DNA of 64,000 nucleotides, from contig JADNYV010000015.1 in assembly GCA_015501055.1 (NCBI GenBank), positions 1-64,000 on the forward strand. The letters are read 5' to 3'. This document shows positions 1-11,186 of the stretch, in pieces (position 1 is the stretch's first letter; every line of letters starts with the position of its first letter). The translations under genes were made by a program, and so were the position numbers. The DNA is from Mucidula mucida. Its lineage: Eukaryota; Basidiomycota; Agaricomycetes; Agaricales; Physalacriaceae. The notes below the pieces were generated by a model. That model ran no database searches, had not been told where the DNA came from, and saw only the letters and a list, made by a program, of their open reading frames with translations.

Positions 1-349
1 GCGAGGTTGGAATCCACAAATCGCTCCTTCAAGTCTTCCTTGAACTCCGTCCAAGAGACTGTCCATTCCTCTTCTTCCTCATCGAAGTTCTGGTCCGAGT
101 AGTTCTGGACCCATGCATCTACGTGATCTCCTCGGATGTAGGAGAGAACAACATCGATCCTTTCGGAGTCAGATGTGAGGTTGTTCTTCTTGTCACGGAT
201 GTATGTGAACATCGATCGCCACCAGCTCTTGTACTTGGACTTGTCCCCGTCATAGTCGTAAGGCTTGTTGACCAGGGATCGGCCTTTGATTTCGACATCG
301 GCGTGATGAGCGGGGTGTGAGGAGCGGTTTTGGGTGCTTCGTTGGACAT
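1..349 (-). mobile_element. Edge of a Ty3/gypsy-type retrotransposon: gag N-terminus
   Basis: Read on the minus strand, bases about 310 down to 1 stay open and encode a typical fungal LTR-retrotransposon gag start. It has a KPYDYDGDKSKYKSWWRS block, then an acidic/aromatic stretch ending TEFKEDLKERF, which matches the retrotransposon gag domain. The rest of the element lies beyond the left edge. The nearest ATG (349, MSNEAPKTAPH) is in a different frame from the gag-like reading. A frameshift must lie at roughly 295-315, so this copy is probably decayed unless the base call is wrong. The LTR that should lie at higher coordinates was not delimited. Confidence 0.75.
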
Positions 350-1329
350 GATGAGTCGGGGTGATAGGATCGGAGAGTGAAAGGGTGAAAGTGGGGATAT
401 GGGTGATGCAGATTTGGATGAAACAGATGAGGGGATAGAGATTTGGATGAATAAGGAGGAATTGCCTAGATCTGAAATAGAATCCAGGACTTGGTAGGGT
501 GGAGAATAATGATGTGTATTGTAAGGTAAGTAAGGTAGTAAGTATTGTAACTGTCTACGCTATTTTACCGACTACTGACTACGTATCTACGGAGCCCAAG
601 AGCTCGTCACAAGTTCGCAATTGCCCAGCCGACGTCCCTCTGGTGTGAGTAAGCCGAAGTTTTCCTGGGAACGGGGGTTGACCCGTAAACAGCGCCCACT
701 AAAGTGCAACTGCCAAAAGTTTGTTCTTGTGAGAGCGGCTACTTCCAGCACCCGAGGCAGTTATCTCTAACTATTAGTCGGTGCTACTGGGACCAATACA
801 CACATATGCGGGTGTGCGCTGGATTAGGAATCCGTCAATCTGTAAACAGGAAAGGGGATGGGGGAACATGTGATGATCAAAAAGCGAAGTGCTGATCAAC
901 GATCAGGGATGTGTGGTAGGTGATAGAAAGTAGTTCTGATCTTCCGTTAGCGACTGACTATAGCCACAAGACTAAACCAGGTACCACAGAGAGACTCAAG
1001 GGAAGAAAGTGTTTGTGTTCATAGAACTAGGCTAGGCCAGGTGTATAAACAAGATTGGAACTAAAGTATAATGATGCTACGCTACTGCTTATATACTAGT
1101 AAGTCTGTGTTTGGAACTCCTTGTCCATACGTGTTTCCGCTAGGGATAACTCCACACCCTTGACCCAGTGTTGTATGCTACTAGTCCGTGAAACCATTAA
1201 ATACGAGTGGTAACTGCATGTAAGTAATAATACTGAAACGTCCATGTGTGCTACGAGTGTTGATGGTGTGTATACAATAGGAAGTCCATGAGGTATCGGC
1301 ATGTATGATGTCATCTATCTGTTTGGTGT
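350..1329. other. No gene seen; probable leader/LTR remnant then unassigned sequence
   Basis: No coding frame with recognisable content. The first part (about 350-600) is upstream of the minus-strand gag and is expected to hold its leader and 5' LTR. I could not match a TG...CA pair or a primer-binding site, so no LTR is claimed. Confidence 0.3.
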
Positions 1330-2510
1330 GTGTTCGACATGAGTACGGCTTTGGTAATGAAAAGGAGTGTGATCGGTGACAAAACAGATGATGAAGCAGT
1401 CCGTTGATAAGACAAGCCCGGATATGATATGATAGGATGTGAAAATGTGAAAATACGGCAATTCATAACACAGGTCTTCATCAGTATCAGTTTAAAGTTT
1501 GTGGAGTGAGAGGACATAGAGCGAGGAAAGGCTGGTGATTGCGAGCCAAACCACCTGTATTCTGGTACCCCGGACCAATGACCAACTTCTACCCCTGAAG
1601 AGCGCCAAATAAGACTTTCCTTTACAGATATAGTGATACCACAAACAAAGAAGCATTGATTCTCCATGTCATGATCTGTAATGCTACTAGGCGGAAAGCA
1701 GTGTGTCTCCATCCCACAATCCGTGCTCCAAGAAGACTGCATAGTGATGCCTCCCTCAGCTATTCCTGCTGCAACAAATTTCAGAGAAACCTCTTGAGTT
1801 TCGTCAGGCTGTGACACTGCAGCCATTTCCCAGGAGCGACATTTATTGCAGCCAGTCACCCGGTAGAGCAAGCCGTTTGGTGCACCTTGGCCCAAGGTAA
1901 CATTGGCATACTGGTACCATGCTAACCCGTCTTTGCTTGCATAATTCTCGTAGACGGAGATATTCTTGGCTTTGTAGCGGTGCGCGCCACCAGGGAGCAT
2001 CAACACAGCAGCTTAAGCCTTCTTGGTGCTGAATTGGAAGCCAAATCCGCCCCCACCAAACATACTGCCATGGCTGTTAAAATCATACTAAACGACAAGC
2101 TGAACTGTAAAGCTTACACCATATCCGCAGATCCCTCCATTGCAATTAATCTCAAAATAACATTTGCGCTTGTGATGGAGGACTTCTCCTTGTGCATGAA
2201 GGAAGTCTTTCTGATGGGATTTGGATCGTTGAGCGTTGCTAACAGGAGATCATCCCAAGGTACACCAGCACCACTGTTAACTGCATTGTTTGCCGACGTG
2301 TGCACATTGAAAAGAAAGTCAAATCCCTCGTCTTGGGTGAGCAATCCAACATCCCCAATGCTGATGCCGTCCTTGCAATACGATTGAGGGAGAATTTCGT
2401 CGGGGTCTGGGATCCACAGTGGATATCCATGTCCGGTGCGACTTTCTGACCTTTACATCTCGCCCAAGTACGAAAAGATGACTGAGCTAGACCTTTGACA
2501 TGCAAAGAAT
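1330..2510 (-). pseudogene. Decayed member of an Agaricomycete-specific protein family of unknown function
   Basis: Minus-strand fragments in order match a large family of mushroom proteins whose function I do not know. The N-terminal part reads GHGYPLWIPDPDE, then GISIGDVGLLTQDEGFDFLF. The middle reads VLMLPGGAHRYKAKNISVYE, then WYQYANVTLG and NGLLYRVTGC. The C-terminal part has FVCGITISVKESLIWRSSGV. In-frame breaks are visible. An ATG is followed directly by TAA just before the GHGYPLW block (about 2460). The reading is lost after residue block SSITSANVI (about 2140). A TAA sits between FSTKKA and AAVLMLP (about 2010). I therefore call it a pseudogene rather than a spliced gene, although one of the breaks could be an intron. 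No catalytic motif is visible. Confidence 0.6.
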
Positions 2511-2569
2511 AAGTGCAGTGAATATCGCAGAAATAAGTAGTAGACTGACCATCTAGCTTGTCGCATACA

Positions 2570-3330
2570 TGACTCCTTTCTGTTTCCGCGCCGAGCCAAC
2601 ATAATACACGCCAGGGAACAAGAACGGCAAGTGGGCCACGTCGTCTTCTATACTCTCACCTAGCAGCTATCTCGATGATATTATACGTCGTATACATGTA
2701 ACGCGCATAAGTACATAGCACATTCACGCTCTGAAGCGCTGTCGAGAAATCTTTCGGAAGCCTCCTGACCATCACGGCTGACGGTCCATATGAAATCGGA
2801 TTAAACACCAGACTTTTTGGCCGTCCAATGTAGTCCTGTAGCAGCCCGAGCGCTTTCCCGCTTTCCATAACGCGAGACGACACTCCCTTAATGCACGCTC
2901 AGTCCACGAGTACATTACGGATCCATTGACGTGACGGACCGATGCATTGAAGACAGCAATCGGGCGGGCAGCTGTGAGCAACTCGTTCGCCGTATCAAAG
3001 ATGATTGTCTTCCGACCGTAAACTTGGAGATCTCAGACACAAGTGTCCCCTGTTCGCCGTTGCATCGCGTTTGGTGGACGAAACAGCAACTCACCATAAA
3101 TCATTGACTCGCTACTGCACTGATGGTATAAAGCGTAGATGGCCGACTAACGCATCCGGTTTGAGATGCCCTGTTGAAGATATCGATCATGATGATGTGC
3201 GCGTTACGAAGAACATGAAGACGTCGACAAGCACGGTGGGGATGAAGGGATAGCATCTAGAAACAACCACCATAACATGTCCATACACGGCCGTTTCTTG
3301 TTTGGGACCTTGTGCCGATTCTAACTGGAT
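2570..3330 (-). pseudogene. Unclassified decayed coding region
   Basis: Several minus-strand frames look protein-like but are mutually out of phase. From high to low coordinate they are a hydrophobic piece with YPFIPTVLVDVFMFFVTR (about 3200-3260), a piece reading FDTANELLTAARPIAVFNAS (about 2940-3010), and a piece with SYGPSAVMVRRLPKDF (about 2700-2850). The hydrophobic start suggests a small membrane protein. I do not recognise the family and could not build a continuous spliced model, so relic status is inferred. Confidence 0.25.
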
Positions 3331-3459
3331 TTCAAGACGAAGGTTGATACACATTGTATGCCACGAGCTGGTATAAGAAGGGTTTAACTAAAACATCATA
3401 AGAAGTCCTAGGACCTGTATCAGATAGTACAACACAATACAGTAAACCGACTTACCTAA

Positions 3460-5571
3460 CTACAGCGAGAGACAACCAAAGTCTTTCAAAATTCTAACCA
3501 ATCTATTATCCATGCGGCGGGGACCATTAAGAAGATCAAAGGCGTTCCAGTCCGCGTTAGCTCGCGCCTCGATCATGTTTGGGTATAACAGAGGAACCTT
3601 GACCAATGCAATCTCAAGTTCCTTCAGAGCAGATGCCGGTATAACAACTCCATCAATCTACGATGGCAAGACGCGTCAGCAACCTCGTGCCCGGGAAAAG
3701 AAACAAGACACTACCTTTTGCACCCGCCACGCCAAATGTGCATGCAAGTACTTTTCCACGTCAGCGTCGTTCAAACCCTTATGTTCGACCAATTTGGTAA
3801 GATTAATGAAACCCTCCGAAAGAACGTTCAATCTGTCGACGCAATTTGGGCATCGCTCTGCCTGTGAATTGACGAATTCGCTGTGCATGCCGACTAACGT
3901 CGAGGACGTGCGCCAGTCGGCTACAGAGGTCGGCGGGACACCACAGAAAACAAGAATAGAGTAGCTCATGCGAAGAGCGTACTTCTTGGTTCGGATACGA
4001 AGGATCCAATCAGCATGCGACTGGTCTTTGGCAAAGAGAGGTATGCGAATGGGGGCTAAGGAACGAGTCAAACTGCTTTGGACTGAGACCAAAGACTTCT
4101 CATCGTCGCTCGGGTGATCTTCTTCTCCATACATTTCGTCGACAATCTTCAGTATCGCTGAGCGCATGTCGCCCTTTGGATGAATCCCAACGAATTCCGG
4201 ATATGTGAAATTAAGCTCAGTCCAATCCCGCAAGGCAAGCCTGGTGGCGCGAAAGAATGTCGAAGGGGTATTCCAGAAGGGAAGCAAGTCTGGACAAGAA
4301 TGCGTTTGTTGACGAACAGACATGAAAAGAAGGAAGCTCACCAATATCAAGGTGAGATTCAGGCACCCATTCGAGAGGATGTATAGTCTGCCAAAGAGAG
4401 AACAGACGATCAACCTAGAAAGACTTATTAGGCGGATCCAGGTGGGGTACGTGTTTGAATGTACATTAGTGTGATGTAGCCAAAATATGGGGTCGTAAGC
4501 TGTTGAAAAGCGTATCAGCTTCTTTACAATCAGAGCGTAGAAGACAAGGTGACCTACCAGCCGCATCGTTAGCACCCATCTGCCCGCACCCACCGATGCG
4601 ATCATGCATGCCGTTATGTATCTGTTCGAGGCTGTTTGCAACTACATCAATATGTGAGATCGACTAGAAACACGCAGCGAAGTGCATACATACAGGACCC
4701 TTTAGACGTACATGTATTGCTGAACTGTTCCCAATTCTTGGTTCGAAGCAACATGTCGTACGTGTCCTTGCGAATGTTCAGTGCACCAGCTAGAAGGTCC
4801 CTGCCAACGAATTAGCACAAGGCGAGTTGAGAGAAGAGAAGAAAACCTACTCTTTCAGAGCTTTCAGGCTTTTCGCATCATCCCTGGGTTTCATCGGATG
4901 TCGAGCAGTTTCAGTAGCGACTTCAAAATCTGGCTTTGGGTGGTAATGATATGAGAGAAGGGGGTTGGGAACAGAGACAAGCGCGTCTTCGGACTCTGGG
5001 GTATATATATTGACCGTTCTCAGTTCGGTGACCTCGGCGGGAGGAAGATGGTTCGTGGCCCAATCCCAATATGGTGAACGAAGATCTTTAGCGGCACGCG
5101 TCCAGGCGTCGCGGTGGTTCTGGTATCTCGCCGCTATTTCCTCTGCGCATGCTTGAAGAGCTTGCTATAGATGATGATTCAATCACACTTTGGGACACCA
5201 GCAATAGGAAACAGGATACCTCGAATAGAGAAACGTAGGCTCTATGCCAAACGGGGAACAATACTGTTGAATGTGCGCAATAGAAGTAGGACGGCTTCTT
5301 CAAAGCGTCTAGGACAGGCGGGGCATCGGCCCACGAAACCTCGGGGAGCGCGTGAATCCCGCCTATGCCAAACCATGAAAGCGGGTGGTCTTGGCTCCTC
5401 GATGTAAGAGTCTCTAAGAGAACGTCAGCTTCATGGAGGACGCGCTCTTGTCGACTAACGTAGTGCTTGGATGTATAAAGAGAACTGGAGACGGTCTTGA
5501 ATAAGGTCGACTATATCGCGGCGCGGCGCGACATTTGTTTGGAGACGCGGGCCAGTGACAATGGGATGCAT
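3460..5571 (-). CDS. Tyrosinase (polyphenol oxidase), complete, nine exons
   Basis: Binuclear type-3 copper oxidase that hydroxylates monophenols and oxidises o-diphenols to quinones, the entry to melanin and phenolic cross-linking. Exons on the minus strand: 5571-5460, 5413-5220, 5164-4851, 4800-4712, 4641-4558, 4499-4465, 4414-4342, 4289-3715 and 3657-3460. They total 1674 nt (557 aa) and all introns are GT-AG. CuA ligands sit in GIHALP, YCAH and FPVWHRAY. The Cys two before the second His is the one that forms the Cys-His thioether in fungal tyrosinases. SPYWDWA follows. CuB is IHNGMHD plus the HH of YDPIFWLHHTNVDR. The C-terminal domain carries CPNC, the CxxC that aids copper loading in fungal proenzymes. 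There is no signal peptide, so it is likely cytosolic and activated by C-terminal cleavage. The start MHPIVTGP fits the family; an upstream in-frame ATG is less likely. The last exon lacks the usual HGRPGG ending, so the extreme C-terminus is less certain. Confidence 0.93.
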
Positions 5572-5603
5572 AGTCTGAGACACAGTGATCGCCAGAGTGA
5601 GAC

Positions 5604-5611
5604 CTATATAG
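5604..5611 (-). promoter_or_regulatory. Possible TATA box of the tyrosinase gene
   Basis: CTATATAG on the minus strand lies about 33-40 nt upstream of the chosen ATG. The spacing is plausible for a short 5' UTR but is not proof of use. Confidence 0.3.
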
Positions 5612-6535
5612 CAATCACTCATGACGATTCCAGGCTGCACATCGGAAAAGTTTGCCCAAGCTAGTGTCACAAACGTGGGTTGCGAACGGCGAACGATCAG
5701 AAATCAAGCCCGCCATCTATGGCTCGGACCAAGCTGAAGCAAAAGTTGAGCTTAAATGCGCTAAGACAAAAATATAGCGTACATAGGCTGAAACTGCTTC
5801 TGGCCATCCTGAAGAGCATCAAATCGTCGGGACCAGCGCGCTTTACCATGAGAACAAGCATTGTTCCAGCACTTTTCGTGCGCATGAGACCAATGTCAAA
5901 TTAACATAAAGTCCTGCAGTAGGGCGAGAAAGACGCGATTCTGTAACCACTTCAGGAAAATAGTGCACTAGTCAACAGAACGTAACTGACCCGTAAGTCA
6001 ATTCAATCTAGATCGCTAGATTTCAGTAGCGCACTGGATCCCTTTGCGAACAGCGATTCCAGGCGACTTTCACGGCGATGGTGGCCTGAAGAAAAAGAAA
6101 AAAGGCTTACGGCAAGCACGTGAGCAAATGATTGGACTTGTGAGCACGAATAGGCCTAGACTTGCTCTTCCGGGTCTTCCGACGCATTATGGAACGATTC
6201 ACGTCTAGCGATCTGGCGCCCAACTTCCAAGTCAATTGAAGTGCTACAGGTAAGCCCGTGGATCGTGCTCAATGGTCCGGAAACCGATAGTAGAACCACT
6301 TCTCTAAACCGCGCTACGCTGGAGACCTGTTCACGTCAAATTCAGGACTACAATCATGCTGTATACACAGTCGAGCAATGCTATTCGTCGTGAGTACACT
6401 ACGGAAAATAAACAAATTGTAGGATGAAGTCGTCAAGTTTTTCGTCGTTAGTCGTCAAAATCGTATCTACATCAATCAACACCAACTAGCGCCCACAACT
6501 GTCAGCCCTTTGGGCCTGGAAGTTCTAGCCCCACC
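5612..6535. other. Intergenic; nothing recognised
   Basis: Upstream region of the tyrosinase and downstream region of a C2H2 gene. Short open frames here have no family features and no paired splice sites that extend them. Confidence 0.5.
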
Positions 6536-8057
6536 TTAGTCTTTGTTGCGCAACTGAGCCTTCGCCTCTGGCGGCAGCTTCTTTCGGGTTCGTTGGCGGG
6601 CCTTCGTCAAACCGATCTCAGTGTGGCTTTGGAGATGCTTTTTGGCGACATGTCGATTCAGAGACACGATGTGGCGGAATGTCATTTGACAGCCTGGGTA
6701 ATCGCAGAATGCAAGGAAGCCGCAGTGGGTAGAGTTGATATGTCCTGAATATGAAAAGGTAAATGCCCAGCCAACGTTCATACGAACAATAACTTACTGT
6801 TCAGAGAATACTTTGACGTGAAGTCGCATGCTTTCCCGGCTGCGCTGCAGTTGGTACAGTGAAACAGCACTGGACGCATGCGACGATTTTGCACAACCGC
6901 TGCGTCAACGCCTCGGGAAGCTTTAGGAGCTTTCCTAGACTGCGATGATGCCCTGGTGCGGGCAGAGGTTCGTTCACGTTCTACCAGGAACACGCCTCCG
7001 TCATCCCGAGGCGCAGATCGCGCGCACATAGGGTTTGGTGAAAGTGCATGTAAAAGAGAACTACTCGCAAAATTCGTCTTTTGGGCTGGCGCGGAGATAT
7101 AGGACGACAAATAACCGACCACCGGGAGGTGAGCAGCACTCATAGTCACGGGAGAGGAGATTGGGGTTTGTTCGGATGACCAGGTCTGGCTTCCTGTGGG
7201 ATAGGATCCGGGGATATCATCGTCACGAAAAGGAAGGGGGTCATCAAGGGGATCAAAGTCAGGGTATTCGTCCAGACGCAGACGGTCAAGACCGTCTTCA
7301 ATCCCACCATCATATAATGCCGGAGTTGCTTCCGTGTACGTGGGTACCTCGTCTACCCCCAACCCTGCGTCACTAGAACGCCACGAGAATGTATTGGGGA
7401 GATGGTTGTATCCTGTCACGCTGTGGCGACGTGTTAGTGTCGGCGCAGACTCCGCTCGAGATACACTCGTTGGCGACCGGGTAGCATCAGAAAGCGCTCC
7501 GACGCGCGGATGGGTATCGACCGAGAAAGGATATCGGAGGGAAGTCAGACTAGTATTGTTTCCAAAGTCAGTGGCGATATCATCTCCATCTACGGAAAAC
7601 GCCGCCGCATCATGAGCTACTGTCGGCTGCGAGGTAAGTGGCACATTACCTGAACTTGGATCACGATACGAGGTGAATGAATCCACTGTCTCCCATACGT
7701 TCTTCTCCTCCGGATATGGGATGGTTTCAAGATCATCATCGAAGTATTCCGACTCGGAATCACTGGCACCACGAGACCTATGGCGCCCTCAGAATGAGAA
7801 TGGTCACGAACAGAAGATGGAACAAACGTCAACGAAAATTCTCCACTTCCGTTGCCGACAGATCTAACAGAAAGGTCTGCGATTTCGACGTCTTGATACA
7901 CGGCCCAGGGGTTTATGTGTAGGCGAGGATCGACGGTCTGTCCTGACTTTTCGGTATAGTAACCGGACGAGGCTACTCTAGGGGCGGCAGCCTCCGGCCA
8001 AAGTGCCATGGAGAGCGGTGAGTCTTTCCAAAAGCCACTTGTGTTATACACAGGCAT
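6536..8057 (-). CDS. C2H2 zinc-finger protein, two C-terminal fingers (470 aa)
   Basis: Probable DNA-binding regulator. Spliced exons 8057-7834, 7777-6798 and 6744-6536 total 1413 nt. The first junction joins GEFS to SRGASDSESEYFDDD, and the second joins KYSLN to RHINSTH. Residues 1-370 are low-complexity, acidic and Ser/Pro-rich, as in many fungal activator regions. A basic patch with SRKAPKAS precedes the fingers. Finger 1 has CTNCSAAGKACDF...RHINSTH, with intron 2 falling between its Cys pair and His pair. Finger 2 has CDYPGCQMTF...RHVAKKH. The tail is basic. The layout, disordered N-terminus with two terminal fingers, is shared with neighbours at 9-9.9 kb and 13.4-15.4 kb. No specific orthologue recognised, so the target genes are unknown. 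Confidence 0.85.
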
Positions 8058-8990
8058 GATTGGGAACGAAGGTATAGGTGAAGGGCGCGAAGAAAGGTCT
8101 GGGTTGGATCAGCCATGTCGGGCATACCTTTAAATTAACATTATAGATGACTCGTTTGACCCAAATGATAGCTGCCAAGGTCTTAAACACATGAACTGTG
8201 GTATAAACGCTCGGGGAATCCTCGAAAAGATGGAAAAGTGGCCTATGGGCAATGGGCATTGGGCATCCCGCTGAAATCAACATCATCTCCCACGGAGATT
8301 GTGGCAAACACCGAAGAGTGATAGTTGGGCGTGTGGTCGTCTGGATGTGTATATTGTTTTCGTTTCGTATGGGGGAACGGTAGCTACCAGCGAACGGCGT
8401 TGTCCGGAAGGAATGTAGCCGGAGCTGTGAAGGCTCTCCGTGATGAGATTCGAAAGAAACATCAGATATTCAATCGCTCATCTCCTCATCGCCCATCTTC
8501 GCATGTGACAGAATAGCAGTGTGAAAGAGAACCTGTCTGACGTCAGAATAACGAGAATCGGATTGAATCCTGATAAGCACCCACTGAAGTGCATGTTGCT
8601 CATGGTGGCGGTCAGAAAGGGAAACACCGGAGCCCGAATGCATCTGGACAGAGTTGACGCGGTCTAGTCATCGATCTGTTCTGTGTTTGCCTTTACCAGA
8701 CAGGCCGCCACGACTGTGTGAACGACATTCGGTATAAACCGAAAGAAGTTTATTCGAACTCGTGTATCCCGAATTTCATTTTGAAAACAGCTTTAGAACG
8801 AACACGAGGATACTGCCTTAACGCGTCGCATACTCGATTACTTGATAACTAGGTACATAAATACATTCTAAAATCCAAAAATGAAGAACTAGCCAAACCG
8901 ACATCTAAACGTTACCTGAAACCCCAAAGAAACATAAATAACGCTTCTGTATCAAGCTTTCACCAACCCGGTAAATCGAAAATACACAAT
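8058..8990. other. Intergenic; nothing recognised
   Basis: About 930 bp between two minus-strand C2H2 genes. No supported gene or RNA seen. Confidence 0.5.
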
Positions 8991-9931
8991 TTAGTCGACG
9001 GCTCCTCCGTGCCGTTTCTTGGAGGTATCGTGAGTGTCGCGCCGGTGTCTATCAAGCGAAGCTTGATGTGCATACGCCTTGGGACACCCATCGATGCCGC
9101 ATCGATAGACTGTGTTGAGGTGCAAGCTCTCAATATGTTCTTGACAGAAATCAGCATGGGAAGCAGTCGTCGTAGCTGGAAGGACTTACTTTCTCGAGCC
9201 GCTTTTGTGGTGAAGGTCGCCGTGCCACAGTGAGAACATGCGAATTGGCCTGGAGCCTTTCGCCTTCGCGCAATTGCCAACTCGTCTCGCCCTCGGCGCC
9301 TTCGAATAGGAGCTGTGTCCAGTCCATGAGGAGAAGCGGCTTGCGGGATATCAGCAGACGGCAGGCGTTCGGAGAGGGCGTCCTCATGCGAAACTTGGTC
9401 AGACCGCTGAGGCACGCCGTCGAATATCCCCATTCCAACAGCAATCAGACCATGGTCGTACACGCCGAGAGAGGAAACCGGAAGGTACACGTCCGAGCCT
9501 CTTATTTCGTGTTGAATATAGTCTGAGTTTGAAGCGGGAGAACCGATGGAAGGTTGACTCGGACGCCATGAGTAGGGAGAAGGGGGGTAGGAATTGAGAG
9601 ATCCTTCTGGCTGAGAGTTGGGGAACGATTGAGGAAACAAATTAGTTAGCTGACTTTCCGTTCTCCTCGGCGCAGGTTGGAAAAAAGCAGAGGCTGTTCC
9701 AACGACGGGAGCGCTTTGAAATGGCCTAACATTTGCTCTCTGTGGCTGGACGGCATAACCGTAGGCGTCGTTCGGGTTCTCGTAATTCCCCACAGAAGGA
9801 TAGTGAGGACCAATGGGAAAGGACTGGTCGTGTACGGCTCCCGAGGAAACGAGTGTGTTCTGGGTTGAATCTGACGAGGCGACAAGGCATAATCCTAGAC
9901 ATACCGTGAGGACGGTTCGCGGCGGGGACAT
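8991..9931 (-). CDS. C2H2 zinc-finger protein, two C-terminal fingers (about 296 aa)
   Basis: Exons 9931-9190 and 9139-8991 total 891 nt. The GT-AG intron (50 nt) lies inside finger 1: the exon ends at AARE and resumes KHIESLH. Finger 1 starts FACSHCGTATFTTKAARE. Finger 2 is CGIDGCPKAYAHQASLDRH, ending RRDTH. Upstream is a Pro/Ser/Tyr-rich disordered region and a strongly basic stretch, RRRRGRDELAIARRR, which probably acts as a nuclear localisation signal. The first 20 residues after the 9931 ATG look like a signal peptide. That is unlikely for a nuclear protein, and the true start may be an upstream exon (an ATG near 10004 followed by a GTAAGTAT donor). The C-terminal half is secure; the N-terminus is not. 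Confidence 0.78.
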
Positions 9932-11186
9932 AAATTGCCTTACAATGGCAAGTGAATGATAGCTTAGGTATACTTACTGTTATAATCCCGGCGGTTTGGA
10001 GCAACAGCGCTACTGGTAGCTACATACTTGGTTCAGTACCTATTGCAATTTTGCCAAGGAAAATGGACTAACCATAGCCAGCGGAGAGAACGAAGCCTGT
10101 GTTCAGATTGCTTTTAAAAGGAAAGGGAGAGTTATTGGATAACTGGAGACCGGGTTGACTATATGCGAGCTGTCAGCCCAGTGGGAAAAAATCAAGAAAG
10201 GATTGGCCATACGGAGCCGCCGCATTGAATTGACCGATTTCAACGGCGGGAGGGTTGAGTTGATGGACACCTGGCACGCCGTAGCGACGGGCGCTGTGAT
10301 CCTGTGTTGCCATATTTTTGGTCTGTGTGGGTGCAAGGTCCAGGGAATGTTCGCCTGGGCGAAGGCTTTATACTAGACAGACGGGCTGACATGAGAGCAT
10401 GCGACTGCAGCACCAGAGAGCTAAGCTTTTCGCAGCACAGGATGCACGCATGTCCGATGTGGCAAACCCGCAATTGTTCGAGGAACACCAGACAAGCGCT
10501 TGTCTGATACCAGGCGCAAGCTGTGGCATCTCATCGATGGTCTCAGAATAAGCACGAGCTCAATCAGACCTGAGTTATAGTTCAAAGAAGGGATACCAGG
10601 TCCAGTGGAGCAGTCGGTGACGATATACGACCGTTTAAGGCGATACAACCAACGCCGTGTTAGAGGCGTGCAGACCGGCCAATTCCAGTATGGTAGTTTC
10701 TTGTTAGCAGCCCCACGCCCTAGGCACAGACGTTTTTAGCAGTTTCTTTTAATAATGACGCGATTTGACTCATGCTTTCAAAACACTTTGAAGTTTGAAT
10801 CAGCCCCGTGAGTTCGAAGTGAGTAAACGCGCGCTTAAGGATGATCAAAATGACCAACTGTACATATGGTTGACTGAAACGCGTTCATTAGTAAATACGA
10901 GATACAGAATGATGTAGCTCACCTGTCAACTATCCCATCCACATGCGGGCATGCTTCATTACTTTCGGTGTATGCCGCCTATATACGCACGACAACGACG
11001 CGGAGTGTCGTCCCTCTGTGACATCAGTGTTCTGATGTATGCCCTGGAAAGCACAGCGAAGGCAGGTCAATTCAAAGTACCGGGTCGCTCAAGATGGCCA
11101 GTATGATGGCAATATCTCGCAAGAGACAAAAATATTGAGATTGATGGGTCCTAGTATACACGTTATTCTCTTCTGGGTCAGCTGGC
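9932..11186. other. Intergenic; possible 5' exon of the C2H2 gene at its left end
   Basis: Bases 9932-10004 may hold a short first exon and intron of the preceding minus-strand gene. The remainder, about 1.1 kb, shows only short unsupported frames. Confidence 0.4.

Noticed and set aside
1980..2387. 135-codon frame on the plus strand
   Set aside because: Lies antisense to the minus-strand relic whose family motifs are clear.
9870..9931. Signal peptide on the second C2H2 protein
   Set aside because: The apparent signal sequence belongs to a protein with a nuclear signal and DNA-binding fingers; more likely an intronic or mis-started segment.
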